Positions 7,814 through 15,996 of a stretch of 38,218 nucleotides of DNA are shown piece by piece (the first letter of the stretch is position 1; each line of letters begins with the position of its first letter). The stretch is from IMG/VR virus record IMGVR_UViG_3300023284_000449, positions 1 through 38,218 of that record; one strand, written 5' to 3'. Made by a program: the position numbers and the translations under genes. The DNA comes from a virus. The notes beneath the pieces were generated by a model. It was not told the origin of the DNA. It did not search any database and saw only the letters and a program-made list of their open reading frames with translations.

Positions 7814-8302
7814 TTAATTTCCGGTGTAACGGCAAAGAACGAGAGTATCTACAGCCAAAGCTACTGCTACAGTTTCGATAATTTTGAACGGTTCCATTTC
7901 TGGAGTTCCCGTTGTGGCAATAAGTTTTCCAGTACCATCCTCGATAATCATCTTATCTCCGATAGCAAAAGCATCTCCTGTACCTGAGATATTAGCTACA
8001 AGCATTTGTAGAATGTCTCCCATCTTAGGGAAGTAAACTCTACCCTGAGTTCCGGTAACGTAGGCATCGGTAACTAATTTACCTTGCTGTTCATCCTCTA
8101 ACAAAATTGCAACTTCGTTTTGAACCCCATCAGCAGAATCGTTCCACGGTTCATAACTAAATTTAGCATTAACGGGTTCCGTAGCTGCTAAAGTGCTTAA
8201 AACAGTACCGGGTTTAGGAGTACCAACAACGGTAACTTCCTCGATTCTGGTATGAACGCTCTCGTCGGAGCTAACAACAATTACTCCAAATCGATCTGTC
8301 AT
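7814..8302 (-). CDS. capsid decoration/stabilisation-like protein
   Basis: This 162-residue beta-rich protein lies just before the capsid gene. Its core reads GTVLSTLAATEPVNAKF, then NEVAILLEDEQQG, then AFAIGDKMIIEDGTGKLIAT. The last phrase (F-x-I-G-D-x-…-D-G-x-G-K-L) is typical of lambda gpD-like or DUF2190-like head decoration proteins, which trimerise on the capsid surface. Length and position match. Its leader sequence is shared with the small gene upstream. Confidence 0.7.
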   Translation of the reverse strand: MTDRFGVIVVSSDESVHTRIEEVTVVGTPKPGTVLSTLAATEPVNAKFSYEPWNDSADGVQNEVAILLEDEQQGKLVTDAYVTGTQGRVYFPKMGDILQMLVANISGTGDAFAIGDKMIIEDGTGKLIATTGTPEMEPFKIIETVAVALAVDTLVLCRYTGN

Positions 8303-8380
8303 GGTATTACCTCAATCTAAAAGGTTATATTTGAAATGTTTTACTAATTTATTCCTGAAAGGAATTCCATTTCTGTAAGA

Positions 8381-8611
8381 TTAACTTTCTATCAATTCAT
8401 ATTTTGAAATAATCTTCCAACGATAACCACTTCCTTCTCCACTATTCCAACTCTCCTCATCCAATAATCTTTCCCAATGTAAATCTTCCAATTTATATCT
8501 AGGATCAAAAGGACAAGGCTTACCAATCTTATTGATATGATCTTTTGGAAAAAATCCATTTCTCATAGTGGTTGTGGTTTTAGATTTTGGAATTATTTCT
8601 CGATTTGTCAT
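8381..8611 (-). CDS. small hypothetical protein
   Basis: This 76-residue protein is rich in charged and aromatic residues (KPCPFDPRYKLEDLHWERLL). No family is recognised. It lies between the scaffold end and the decoration gene, where morons or small head accessory genes are often found. The start is supported by a leader nearly identical to that of the next gene, including the first codons ATGACA-A/G-ATCGA. Confidence 0.5.
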   Translation of the reverse strand: MTNREIIPKSKTTTTMRNGFFPKDHINKIGKPCPFDPRYKLEDLHWERLLDEESWNSGEGSGYRWKIISKYELIES

Positions 8612-8656
8612 GGCATTATCTCAATATAATTTGAAATGTTTGTGATCTTAAATTTA

Positions 8657-9265
8657 TTAGTAATCCCAGCTTGGCAGGCCGATTCCCCCGCCTGCGGGAG
8701 CGAGAACTGTATTTTCAACTTCCGAAGAGACATGACCCATACCAGAATAGTTGTAAACTTCTGATTCAATTTCCCGTTTTTCTTCTGGCAAAAGTTTAAG
8801 TAATGGTTGAAGGTCTTCAATTTCTTTACCTTTCAGATTTTCAACCATCGATTCCTTATCTTCATCTTTCAGGTTTTCCGTAAGACGATCAATAAGCTGT
8901 TGTTTGTCTCGTTCCCTTAAAGAGCGATAATGTTTCAGATCATTTTGAACGTCCGTGGGAAAATCTTCAAATTTCATTTCTGTTTTCTCTTCATTCTCGG
9001 TTGGTTTTTCGTCTTCTTCTTTTTTGGGGTCTAACTTGGATTTAACTTCGTTGATTACAAGTTCCTGCTCCTCAATCTTCTCTTTATTCTCAGCGAGAGT
9101 TGTTTCATTCTCAGCTAAAGTTTCCGAGTCGGTTTTGGATTGCTTCGCTGCTTTGTTGAGAGTCTTCAGTTTCTCTACCGAAAATTCGTTAAGAGAATCC
9201 GAATCGTCTTCATTCCAACAGGAACAATTCTCGATAAGATCAGTTACTAATTCTTTTTTATTCAT
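8657..9265 (-). CDS. internal in-frame scaffold protein (Nu3-like)
   Basis: An ATG at 9265 lies in frame inside the protease gene, with AAGGAA seven bases upstream (the codons read AAG GAA ACT GAT ATG). It would give 202 residues starting MNKKELVTDLIENCSC, exactly where the protease domain ends and the coiled-coil region begins. Lambda C/Nu3 and similar phages make a free scaffold from such an internal start. The ribosome site and position are seen in the sequence; that it is used is inference from these precedents. Confidence 0.55.
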   Translation of the reverse strand: MNKKELVTDLIENCSCWNEDDSDSLNEFSVEKLKTLNKAAKQSKTDSETLAENETTLAENKEKIEEQELVINEVKSKLDPKKEEDEKPTENEEKTEMKFEDFPTDVQNDLKHYRSLRERDKQQLIDRLTENLKDEDKESMVENLKGKEIEDLQPLLKLLPEEKREIESEVYNYSGMGHVSSEVENTVLAPAGGGIGLPSWDY

Positions 9266-10108
9266 ATCAGTTTCCTTATTAGTGGTTTCTGTTTTTTCAT
9301 GGCCAGATTGACGGGTTATAATCCTTGGAGGTTCCAATTTTTCTTGAACTAATATATGAGTATGCCCGCGAGAAGGAAGGACTTTGAAATTCTTAATCTT
9401 GTGTTCATGCCCATTAGTTTCCTCAGCAATTCCAAATCCATCTGTATTAACTTTTATTTGGTGAATATGCCCATCGATTTCGGAAAATCCTACAGGCATA
9501 ACTGTTTCACCAACTAGGGTTCCTCCATTTTCAACACCTTCATCATTGTTTACTCCACAGCCATCGTTAATAGAACAGGCTCCTACCTTGTCCACAAAAA
9601 CCGCCAGATGATCAGGGCGATAGTTACGATAGATAGCACGATAGCTGTGACCGCTGTTGGTCGTTCCTTCTGTTTGTTCCTCATCCCCACCTAACCCCGT
9701 AGAGAGTTCGATTTTCTGACCAGTTTCCAAACGATTAAGAATCTCTGGAGAGACTTGTCTTGTTTTTTCTATGTCGAACCATCCTTCAGCAGTTAAACCA
9801 CCTTCAACCGTAGCGTTTAAGATAACTCCTAAACTTTGTCTCTCTAAAATTTCGGGGGTTCTTGCACTGATTGCCATACCGTTATGGGTTGGATGGTCTA
9901 GGACGATGGGAATATGATTCCAAGCACTACGACTCTTTTTGATTTCATCCAAGGGATAATACAGCGACCCCTTACTACCGTTAAGCACTCCCGGCACAAT
10001 CAGCGACATCGGGGCTACGATATATTCTTTACCGTTTAACTTCTTTCTTTGGGTGTTCCCTGAAAAGTTAAACGCAATTCGTTCAAGTTCAATCTCATGG
10101 ATTAACAT
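8657..10108 (-). CDS. prohead protease fused to scaffold (DUF2213-like)
   Basis: The start at 10108 (MLIHEIELERIAFNFSG) is chosen because the frame upstream of it overlaps the wHTH gene. The product is 483 residues. Residues 1-190 match the DUF2213-type capsid maturation protease, with His72 in VLDHPTHNG and Ser136 in ELSTGLGGD as the likely catalytic pair. A His-rich insert (GHIHQI, GHEHKI, GHTHIL) follows at about 213-251. From residue 282 a long Glu/Lys-rich coiled coil follows (ETTLAENKEKIEEQELVINE), which should act as scaffold. The end is Gly-rich. The AGGAG that should serve this start lies only one base from the ATG and sits in a hairpin. Confidence 0.8.
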   Translation of the reverse strand: MLIHEIELERIAFNFSGNTQRKKLNGKEYIVAPMSLIVPGVLNGSKGSLYYPLDEIKKSRSAWNHIPIVLDHPTHNGMAISARTPEILERQSLGVILNATVEGGLTAEGWFDIEKTRQVSPEILNRLETGQKIELSTGLGGDEEQTEGTTNSGHSYRAIYRNYRPDHLAVFVDKVGACSINDGCGVNNDEGVENGGTLVGETVMPVGFSEIDGHIHQIKVNTDGFGIAEETNGHEHKIKNFKVLPSRGHTHILVQEKLEPPRIITRQSGHEKTETTNKETDMNKKELVTDLIENCSCWNEDDSDSLNEFSVEKLKTLNKAAKQSKTDSETLAENETTLAENKEKIEEQELVINEVKSKLDPKKEEDEKPTENEEKTEMKFEDFPTDVQNDLKHYRSLRERDKQQLIDRLTENLKDEDKESMVENLKGKEIEDLQPLLKLLPEEKREIESEVYNYSGMGHVSSEVENTVLAPAGGGIGLPSWDY

Positions 10109-10135
10109 GCTCCTATTATTCGTAAGTTCGGAGCA
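10108..10135 (-). promoter_or_regulatory. hairpin that could mask the protease ribosome site
   Basis: TGCTCC (10135-10130) is complementary to GGAGCA (10113-10108). The second arm contains the GGAG ribosome site and the A of the ATG of the protease/scaffold gene. A six-base-pair stem with a 16-base loop would hide the start and could reduce or time protease synthesis. Stability was not computed. Confidence 0.4.
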
Positions 10136-10181
10136 GTTCGTAAATAGAGAGTTTATAAAGATTATTCTATAAGTAATACCG

Positions 10182-10427
10182 CTAATCAGCAGCGGATATT
10201 TTTCGGAAATGTTGATAATATGTTGCTCTGTAACGTCTAACGGCAACTATCTCTTCATTGCGATGCTCTTTCAATTTCTTCTTTAATCTATGAATAGCAT
10301 TTCGTAGAGCATCTTCATTAACTAGATCATCGTCAAAACATCTATCCATAATCTCTTTCTTACCATGCGGTTCTCCATCACCAAGTAAGGCTAGGATTCG
10401 TCTTTCTGTGGGGGTGAATAAGTTCAT
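10182..10427 (-). CDS. small winged-helix DNA-binding protein
   Basis: This 81-residue protein starts NLFTPTERRILALLGDGEPH. A recognition-helix segment follows (NEDALRNAIHRLKKKLKEHR), then a wing-like AVRRYRATYY. The order and spacing fit a transcriptional-regulator C-terminal-type winged helix, but without a receiver domain. Its ATG overlaps the stop of the gene upstream by four bases. It could regulate late head genes or host genes. Fold assignment is good; target unknown. Confidence 0.65.
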   Translation of the reverse strand: MNLFTPTERRILALLGDGEPHGKKEIMDRCFDDDLVNEDALRNAIHRLKKKLKEHRNEEIVAVRRYRATYYQHFRKISAAD

Positions 10428-10735
10428 ATTCGATTTTTACCATAAGGATTAGGAGATTCAATTCGTCTAAAAGTCTCGGTAACTTCCCATTTTGTAGAAT
10501 TAGGAACAGGCTGAACTGCGATAGCAACTAATTTATAGGGTTCAATACATCCCACAAACCAATGGACAAATTCTTGTTGTTTGAAAAAATGTTTAATTTG
10601 ATCATCGGGTAATTTATTAACACAACTAACTCTGTATTGAGTGATGGGAGATTCCAGATTATAAGGAATTCGTATTCCCAAAATAGTCCCTATAGCTTGG
10701 AGAATTCCCAACCCTAAAAACGATCTACGAAACAT
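10424..10735 (-). CDS. exported protein with twin-arginine-like start
   Basis: The ATG at 10735 has GGAG with good spacing, so I use it rather than the longer frame from 10813. The product is 103 residues. It begins MFRRSFLGLGILQAIGTILG, an RR-x-F-L motif followed by a hydrophobic run, as in Tat signal peptides. The mature part has two cysteines and no recognised domain. It lies between a membrane protein gene and the winged-helix gene. Tat export is possible; the function is unknown. Confidence 0.5.
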   Translation of the reverse strand: MFRRSFLGLGILQAIGTILGIRIPYNLESPITQYRVSCVNKLPDDQIKHFFKQQEFVHWFVGCIEPYKLVAIAVQPVPNSTKWEVTETFRRIESPNPYGKNRI

Positions 10736-10737
10736 TG

Positions 10738-10935
10738 TTACTCCTTTGGGGGTTCTGGGATTGCATTTTTTAATAGTTGGGTGACAGAGAAAGTTGAAGC
10801 AAACCCGAAACAAAGAGAGATGAAAAGTATTGAATACTTATTTTCTATCCCGCAGAGTTCGCAACCATGAAACCAACCTAAAGTTACAAAAGGAAAAATA
10901 TAAATTGCAACTAACAGTCTTACCCGAAATGGCAT
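10738..10935 (-). CDS. small two-pass membrane protein
   Basis: A strong GGGAGG four bases before the ATG at 10935 fixes the start. The 65-residue product has two hydrophobic segments (LLVAIYIFPFVTLGWF and YSILFISLCFGFASTFSV) joined by a CELCG-containing loop, and a short Pro-rich tail. Size and topology would suit a holin-like or superinfection protein, but no signature separates these options. Confidence 0.55.
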   Translation of the reverse strand: MPFRVRLLVAIYIFPFVTLGWFHGCELCGIENKYSILFISLCFGFASTFSVTQLLKNAIPEPPKE

Positions 10936-10990
10936 TGTTACCTCCCTCAATTAAGAATATCTTTTGGTCGTTTCTTCGCAATCTTAGTAT

Positions 10991-11272
10991 CTAAGGGGCT
11001 GTGTTTTCTGGAACTGGGGATAGTTCAGGTAATGACCCCCGTACAATTCTTACGTTTTTACTCCCGAAAATTTGCTTGGCTAATAAATAATATGCTGTAC
11101 CATCCTGCATTATTTCTTGGTTTCTCTTCATCGGACCACCTACAGGACCAATAATACTATTCTTAGTTTCTATTCCCAAAGTTCCAACAACCTCATCGTC
11201 GCCCGTAATAATTCCTTCATTCCATTGAACATTCCAGATTAAATTATTGATTCTGATTTTGAGAGCATACAT
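10991..11272 (-). CDS. hypothetical protein after the minor head gene
   Basis: This 93-residue protein is predicted mostly beta (LKIRINNLIWNVQWNEGIIT), with a short helical patch around QEIMQDGTAYYLLAKQIFGS. Its ATG lies next to the stop of the minor head gene. No family is recognised. It is probably a head-region protein by position. Confidence 0.5.
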   Translation of the reverse strand: MYALKIRINNLIWNVQWNEGIITGDDEVVGTLGIETKNSIIGPVGGPMKRNQEIMQDGTAYYLLAKQIFGSKNVRIVRGSLPELSPVPENTAP

Positions 11273-11273
11273 A

Positions 11274-13787
11274 TTAAAATCCAGCCAATAAACCTAATGC
11301 AAAATCCATTGTTTCATTGTCAAGAAGTTCTCTTCCATGAAACAAATCTTCTACAGCTAACGAAAGAACTTCAGCATGATCTCCATGTTCAATTATCTTT
11401 CCCATGTAGTGCTCCTTGAATTCATTTTTGAATCCGAGTTCTTTACTGCCTTTGTATATTGATGATTTGGTTTCTCCTTTAGCTCTCCTTTTTACAAATT
11501 GTTTTTGTAAATCTCCCATGCTGGTAGCACCTTTTTTAGCCGCTAGTTTTGTAGCCTGTTCTGCTGCATGAGTTAATTCGTGGGCAGCCACCCCTATATC
11601 TTTTGACGATCTGATTGCCAATGAAGTTTGTTGTTTTACTTTACCTGTAATACCATCGTTGAAAAAACCACGCTTACTTTTTTCCAGTTTGATTGAAGTC
11701 TTGTCTTTTATATTATTCAACCAATCCGTAGGTAGATTCTTAGAGGCATCTTGTATTGTAGACTCAAATTCCTTTACCCCCTTTAAGTCCAATTTTACTT
11801 TACCGAAATCCCTTACTTTATTCAATTCTTCAGTGACGGCATTCGTTTTAGCTCTGGATAATTTGGGTTTGAGGTCTCTTCTTTTAGTCAACAATTCTGA
11901 CCATCGGTCTTTATCTTTGGTGCTAGCTGCTGGTTTATTAAAAATTTTGGATTTCAATTGTTTCAATTCTTTAGTTATTTCTTTGGCTTCTGATTCCAAT
12001 TTTTTTAATGCTGGATTATTTTGTACTCTTTTTCTAAGAATGGAACCCACATTTCTCGCTTGAGATTCTGTTTTTATTCCCCCACCAATTTTATCCCAAA
12101 CCTCTTGAGCCTCTTTTGTCTGTTGCCCCGAAAATGATATTTGACTTGGGGGTCCAGTTGGTTTTTTGGGTTTAATGGGTTCTGTTATTTTTGTCGGAGG
12201 CTTAGGTTTTGTAATTGGCTTTTTGACTTTTGGGGTTGGTCTAGGTTTCCGTTTAGGGGTTACTTCTCTAGGTTTGACTGGTCTTGGAAATCCTTTTACT
12301 GGGGGTGCTGGAGCTTCAACAATCGCTGGGGGAGGTTTAGGCAATAATTTTTCTTTAGGAGTTCCTAGAATACTAACAGGTCTTTCTTTCGCAATCTTTG
12401 TATCTGCCCCTTCCCACTTACTCAATTTTTTCTGTTGAGCAATTGTCCTACTCGACTTTTTGGGAATCTCTGCTTTGATGGATTTATCGAAAGCCCCTTT
12501 AACTTGTGTCTTGCTTCTTTTTTGTCCCTTCTTACTCTCGCCTACGTTCTCTGGTACGAAGGAACACCTACACAAAGGATGCCTTGGGATAATCCCTCTC
12601 GCCTCTTTAATTGGCATCACAACTCCATCTAAAGGTTGACATAGAGGACATACACGATCATCACCTGCTGTACTCCATTCAACAGCAACCCCAACTTCTT
12701 CAACTCCCATTGCTTCCAAGGCATCTAATTGTCCTTCTGCATGGCTGCGAATAATTTCTGTTCTAGCAATTACTCTTGCCCGTCTTATCCCGATCTTCTC
12801 GATATTCTTATTGATCTCTCTGGCTATCGTTAATGGGTTCTCCCCTCTTGCCAATCCTTGAGCCAGTTCCCTAGTCAGAGATTGAGCCATTGCTTCTGTC
12901 ACTCCCTTGAGTTCGGTAAACACTCTACTCGTTAGGAGTTTTATTTTTTCTATTGTTTCGGGTTGTCCGAAACTTTGTCTTAGGAATTCTTCTTTTGTTC
13001 CTCCGAAGAAAGACAACTCTTCTGGAGTAGTTGCTAAAACCCTTCTTGCCCTGTTTGTATCGTCGAAAGCCCTGCCTGCCCCTTTCCTAAATCCTTCCTC
13101 TACAAATTGGGTGAAGAATTGATTCTCTAAATTCTCTCCAGCAGCAAGAGGAACAATAAGACTAAATTGAGTCTGTAACCACTTACGGAAAGATTCTATT
13201 TTGTCTGAATCGGATTGGAAGGCGAATCTTTGGTTGATAGTAATACCTCTAATGCCACCGAGACCATTGCGACTTTCAGTTGTAGTATTTCGTAACCCTC
13301 TTTCTCTATTGCCATTGGGATTATTTGTATCATTCTCGCTGCTGACATATCTCCCAGATTTTGAGCGAACTGAATTAAACCGTCTATCGATTGGAATTCT
13401 TTTTCCGTTATCGTTGGCATTTTCTATCTCCTCGTTTCTAGTTTGGTTTTCTCTCTTCAGGCCAAAAGCATCTTCAACTACAAGAAGTTTTAAGACTGCA
13501 CTTTTGATCCCTCGGAATCTCTTGGTAATTTCCCTTGTAAATTTATCCCGTAAAGTCTTGGTTCTCGTAGGATCAGCCAGCAAGGGATTGCTAGGTACGA
13601 TCCTCGTACGTCTAATATGTTTAGCATTCTCTACATTAGCATTGATTGCTCTCGCCTGTAACCCGCAAGCCTTACCCGTAGAATGTCCCCCACCATCTAC
13701 AGCATTCCCCTTTTTGGTCTTTTCGATCTTACCGTTAGGACCAAATATGCGGAACTTGTTACCGATTTTTCTACAGGTTACGGGCAT
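11274..13787 (-). CDS. minor head protein (SPP1 gp7/Mu F-like) fused to a zincin-like domain
   Basis: This 837-residue protein is far longer than typical minor head proteins. Residues 1-50 (PVTCRKIGNKFRIFGPNGKI) form a small N-terminal module. Residues about 285-410 are the SPP1 gp7/Mu F domain: ARVIARTEIIRSHAEGQLDA, then CPLC at 380-383 and HPLCRC at 403-408, the usual Cys-His zinc ligands. Residues 450-555 are a Pro/Lys-rich linker. Near the C-terminus is HELTH at 736-740 and EHGDHAEVL near 806, a likely zinc metallopeptidase site. It lies next to the portal, as minor head proteins do. A fused protease or effector domain might enter the host with DNA; this is inference. Confidence 0.82.
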   Translation of the reverse strand: MPVTCRKIGNKFRIFGPNGKIEKTKKGNAVDGGGHSTGKACGLQARAINANVENAKHIRRTRIVPSNPLLADPTRTKTLRDKFTREITKRFRGIKSAVLKLLVVEDAFGLKRENQTRNEEIENANDNGKRIPIDRRFNSVRSKSGRYVSSENDTNNPNGNRERGLRNTTTESRNGLGGIRGITINQRFAFQSDSDKIESFRKWLQTQFSLIVPLAAGENLENQFFTQFVEEGFRKGAGRAFDDTNRARRVLATTPEELSFFGGTKEEFLRQSFGQPETIEKIKLLTSRVFTELKGVTEAMAQSLTRELAQGLARGENPLTIAREINKNIEKIGIRRARVIARTEIIRSHAEGQLDALEAMGVEEVGVAVEWSTAGDDRVCPLCQPLDGVVMPIKEARGIIPRHPLCRCSFVPENVGESKKGQKRSKTQVKGAFDKSIKAEIPKKSSRTIAQQKKLSKWEGADTKIAKERPVSILGTPKEKLLPKPPPAIVEAPAPPVKGFPRPVKPREVTPKRKPRPTPKVKKPITKPKPPTKITEPIKPKKPTGPPSQISFSGQQTKEAQEVWDKIGGGIKTESQARNVGSILRKRVQNNPALKKLESEAKEITKELKQLKSKIFNKPAASTKDKDRWSELLTKRRDLKPKLSRAKTNAVTEELNKVRDFGKVKLDLKGVKEFESTIQDASKNLPTDWLNNIKDKTSIKLEKSKRGFFNDGITGKVKQQTSLAIRSSKDIGVAAHELTHAAEQATKLAAKKGATSMGDLQKQFVKRRAKGETKSSIYKGSKELGFKNEFKEHYMGKIIEHGDHAEVLSLAVEDLFHGRELLDNETMDFALGLLAGF

Positions 13788-14077
13788 TAAACTGGTTCAG
13801 TTAATTCTACGGTTTTTGGTTTAGCCAATTCCATTTTTCTTTTCCATTCTGGTACTGGCTTAAACCCTCCAACGAATGCTTGAAAATGAGCAATAATTTC
13901 CGAGATACAAGAATGACAAATATCTGTAGGACAATCATCGCAATTAGGATATAGAATTCGTTGCCCCCCTGATTCACATAAATCTTCAACGCGAGAAAAT
14001 TCAATCAATCGTAACTGATTTAATTCTTTCTGAGTTTTCTCTTTCTTACACCTATCACAAAAATGCTTGGTCGCCAT
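13787..14077 (-). CDS. zinc-ribbon-like small protein
   Basis: This 96-residue protein has paired cysteine motifs: CDRC near the N-terminus, then CDDC and CHSC in the middle, which would bind one or two zinc ions. The segment FCDRCKKEKTQKELNQLRLI is typical of small phage zinc proteins. It overlaps the minor head gene by one base. Role unknown. Confidence 0.55.
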   Translation of the reverse strand: MATKHFCDRCKKEKTQKELNQLRLIEFSRVEDLCESGGQRILYPNCDDCPTDICHSCISEIIAHFQAFVGGFKPVPEWKRKMELAKPKTVELTEPV

Positions 14078-14081
14078 TGGG

Positions 14082-14279
14082 TTACTCCTCTTTTTTGGAA
14101 TCTATCTTGAGGTAAATTGCTGAAGCAAACATAAGCAGGGAAACCCCAAAAAGTCTTGATTCTTGAGTTATATCTTCTGGGGTTGTCTCTGTATCCGCCA
14201 ACAAAACAATAACTAGTGGAATTAAAATTCCTCCTCCTATAACCGCAAGGATCATGCTAAACACTCTTTCAATCGTCAT
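14082..14279 (-). CDS. two-pass small membrane protein
   Basis: This 65-residue protein has two hydrophobic segments (VFSMILAVIGGGILIPLVIV and LFGVSLLMFASAIYLKI) with an acidic loop (TETTPEDITQES) between them. It could be a holin or membrane-located accessory protein. No family is recognised. Its start overlaps the end of a 56-codon gene. Confidence 0.5.
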   Translation of the reverse strand: MTIERVFSMILAVIGGGILIPLVIVLLADTETTPEDITQESRLFGVSLLMFASAIYLKIDSKKEE

Positions 14280-14439
14280 TATGTTTTCGCCTTAATTTGT
14301 CTTTATTAGGAATTAAATAACATCTACAATTTGGTGAGTAAACTCGTTCGGGAATTCCATAAAGTAAATTCCAAATTCCTTTTTCTGCTGCATCATTGAT
14401 TGCTTCAAATCGTTTAGTAAGTTCTTTTGTTTTTTCCAT
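14269..14439 (-). CDS. 56-residue protein with Cys pair
   Basis: An ATG at 14439 has AAGGAG five bases upstream and lies 10 bases after the portal stop. The 56-residue frame (MEKTKELTKRFEAINDAAEK, then GIWNLLYGIPERVYSPNCRC) ends inside the start of the next gene, which suggests coupling. The two cysteines in CRC may bind metal. Strong start signals and dense packing support a real gene. No family is recognised. Confidence 0.6.
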   Translation of the reverse strand: MEKTKELTKRFEAINDAAEKGIWNLLYGIPERVYSPNCRCYLIPNKDKLRRKHNDD

Positions 14440-14448
14440 TTCTGCTCC

Positions 14449-15987
14449 TTATGTTAGGGTTACTTCTTTTTCTGGTTCTTCTATTATAGTCGTTCCATCC
14501 GGGTTTAATCCTGCTGCGATATTATCGTTCGCCTCTTCCGTTTCTTCAGCCAGTTTATCCATAGTTGCTTCCAACATTGCCTCAGCCTCTTCCTGAGAGA
14601 AATCTAAGAATCTTGTAAGATAATCCGCCGGGGCAACTATAGCATTTCCCCCACCCGCAACATACTTAGTAAGGGCTTCCGTCTTCTTGAGACCTACTGT
14701 TGCTTTTTCGTCGTTGGTAAGAGTATTCAGATCGGGCCATTTTACAAAATAACCTTCAGCGGGTTCCGGTAAAACTTTAATCTCAATTAGTCTATCGGTG
14801 AAAGGAACAATAATATGAGGAGTGATGTAATCGTTTTGTCTAAGGCTTAATCTCTTATTCCAATCTAATTCATCTTGGGCAGAAGATAGTTCACCACGTT
14901 CGCTACCCACAAATTTACGCTTAGGAATTCCCAACTTGATACAGATAGCTTCAAGATGAACATTAACATGAGCAGTAGGATCGCTTACAGCAGGGGCAAT
15001 AGATTTAACATTCATTCCGTTTAGAAACATCCATTGCTGCAATCCGTTCATCATATTTTCCATCGCATCTCGCATATCCTCTGATTGCGTAGACGATAAT
15101 TCTACATTCGCTCCTAATTGAGGAATTGTTTCGACGAATAATTTTAAGACCGCATTTCTCCAATACGTTTCCCCATCTGCACCATAAATTTTTCTTAGGT
15201 CATAGATTCTGTTGTAGACTGGTCTTAACCGGGGAACACCGAATATCTCATCATTCATTAAATTATCGGCAACATGAATAACCCTTGACCAATGAACTTC
15301 ACTTTCCTTAATAGTTTCTTGAGTGCGGGATAAACCCAAACTATCAGAATCTGTAAACCCCACATTGTATCTTAGAGGTTGCCCGAATCTGGGATTTGTT
15401 TCGTCGTGTTCTATATCGATAATATCGACTTTCGATCTGTCTAAAGGTCGTAAGAAAATCAATTTATTATTTTCGCTGGGAACTACAGGCTCTTGCATAG
15501 CCTTATTATCACTGATGCCCAACAACAATATCCCATAATCCCCGATCCCACTTAGAATATCTATCCGTAACAGAAATTCCCAAATCTGATTACCTTCAAC
15601 ATCCTTAAACCAACTTGGTCCCTTAATCCCCTTTGAAAGATTCTCGAAAGCCAATTCAAATTCTGTTACATCTTCTACTTCTTCCGATTCAAATACTTCA
15701 GGGTTGATCTGCCAACTCTCTTTAGGTAATACTTCTACAACCCTATTTGCGATTGCTTCCCGGTTATAAAGCCTGCTGTAATCGTCTACTCTAATTTCAT
15801 GGGTTTTGGGATAACCACATTCATCGTCAATATCCCTTCTCGGATCAAGGATACCTTCCAATAATTCATTTTGACTTCTCGTAGACTCGTTAAGTACAAC
15901 CCCTAAATCGGTAAATCCCTTTCTCATATTGGCAACGATCTCTTGGAATTCTTTATCGCTGACATTCCCATTGGTTTTTTTATCCAT
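14449..15987 (-). CDS. portal protein (DUF1073-like)
   Basis: This 512-residue protein has portal-type features: YSRLYNREAIANRVVEVLPK and SWQINPEVF at the N-terminus. GIGDYGILLLGI, the LRPLDRSKVDIIDIEHDE segment, and VHWSRVIHVADNL in the middle follow. The LVGSERGELSSAQDELDWNKR-like region further on (FVGSERGELSSAQDE) is typical of the DUF1073/anti-CBASS-related portal group. The length is normal. It forms the DNA entry ring at one capsid vertex and sits beside the minor head gene. Confidence in portal is high. Confidence 0.85.
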   Translation of the reverse strand: MDKKTNGNVSDKEFQEIVANMRKGFTDLGVVLNESTRSQNELLEGILDPRRDIDDECGYPKTHEIRVDDYSRLYNREAIANRVVEVLPKESWQINPEVFESEEVEDVTEFELAFENLSKGIKGPSWFKDVEGNQIWEFLLRIDILSGIGDYGILLLGISDNKAMQEPVVPSENNKLIFLRPLDRSKVDIIDIEHDETNPRFGQPLRYNVGFTDSDSLGLSRTQETIKESEVHWSRVIHVADNLMNDEIFGVPRLRPVYNRIYDLRKIYGADGETYWRNAVLKLFVETIPQLGANVELSSTQSEDMRDAMENMMNGLQQWMFLNGMNVKSIAPAVSDPTAHVNVHLEAICIKLGIPKRKFVGSERGELSSAQDELDWNKRLSLRQNDYITPHIIVPFTDRLIEIKVLPEPAEGYFVKWPDLNTLTNDEKATVGLKKTEALTKYVAGGGNAIVAPADYLTRFLDFSQEEAEAMLEATMDKLAEETEEANDNIAAGLNPDGTTIIEEPEKEVTLT

Positions 15988-15996
15988 GACTGTTCC

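Noticed and set aside
13196-13420. 74-codon frame inside the minor head gene
   Set aside because: It lies wholly within a well-supported long gene on the same strand, has no independent support, and looks like a shadow frame.
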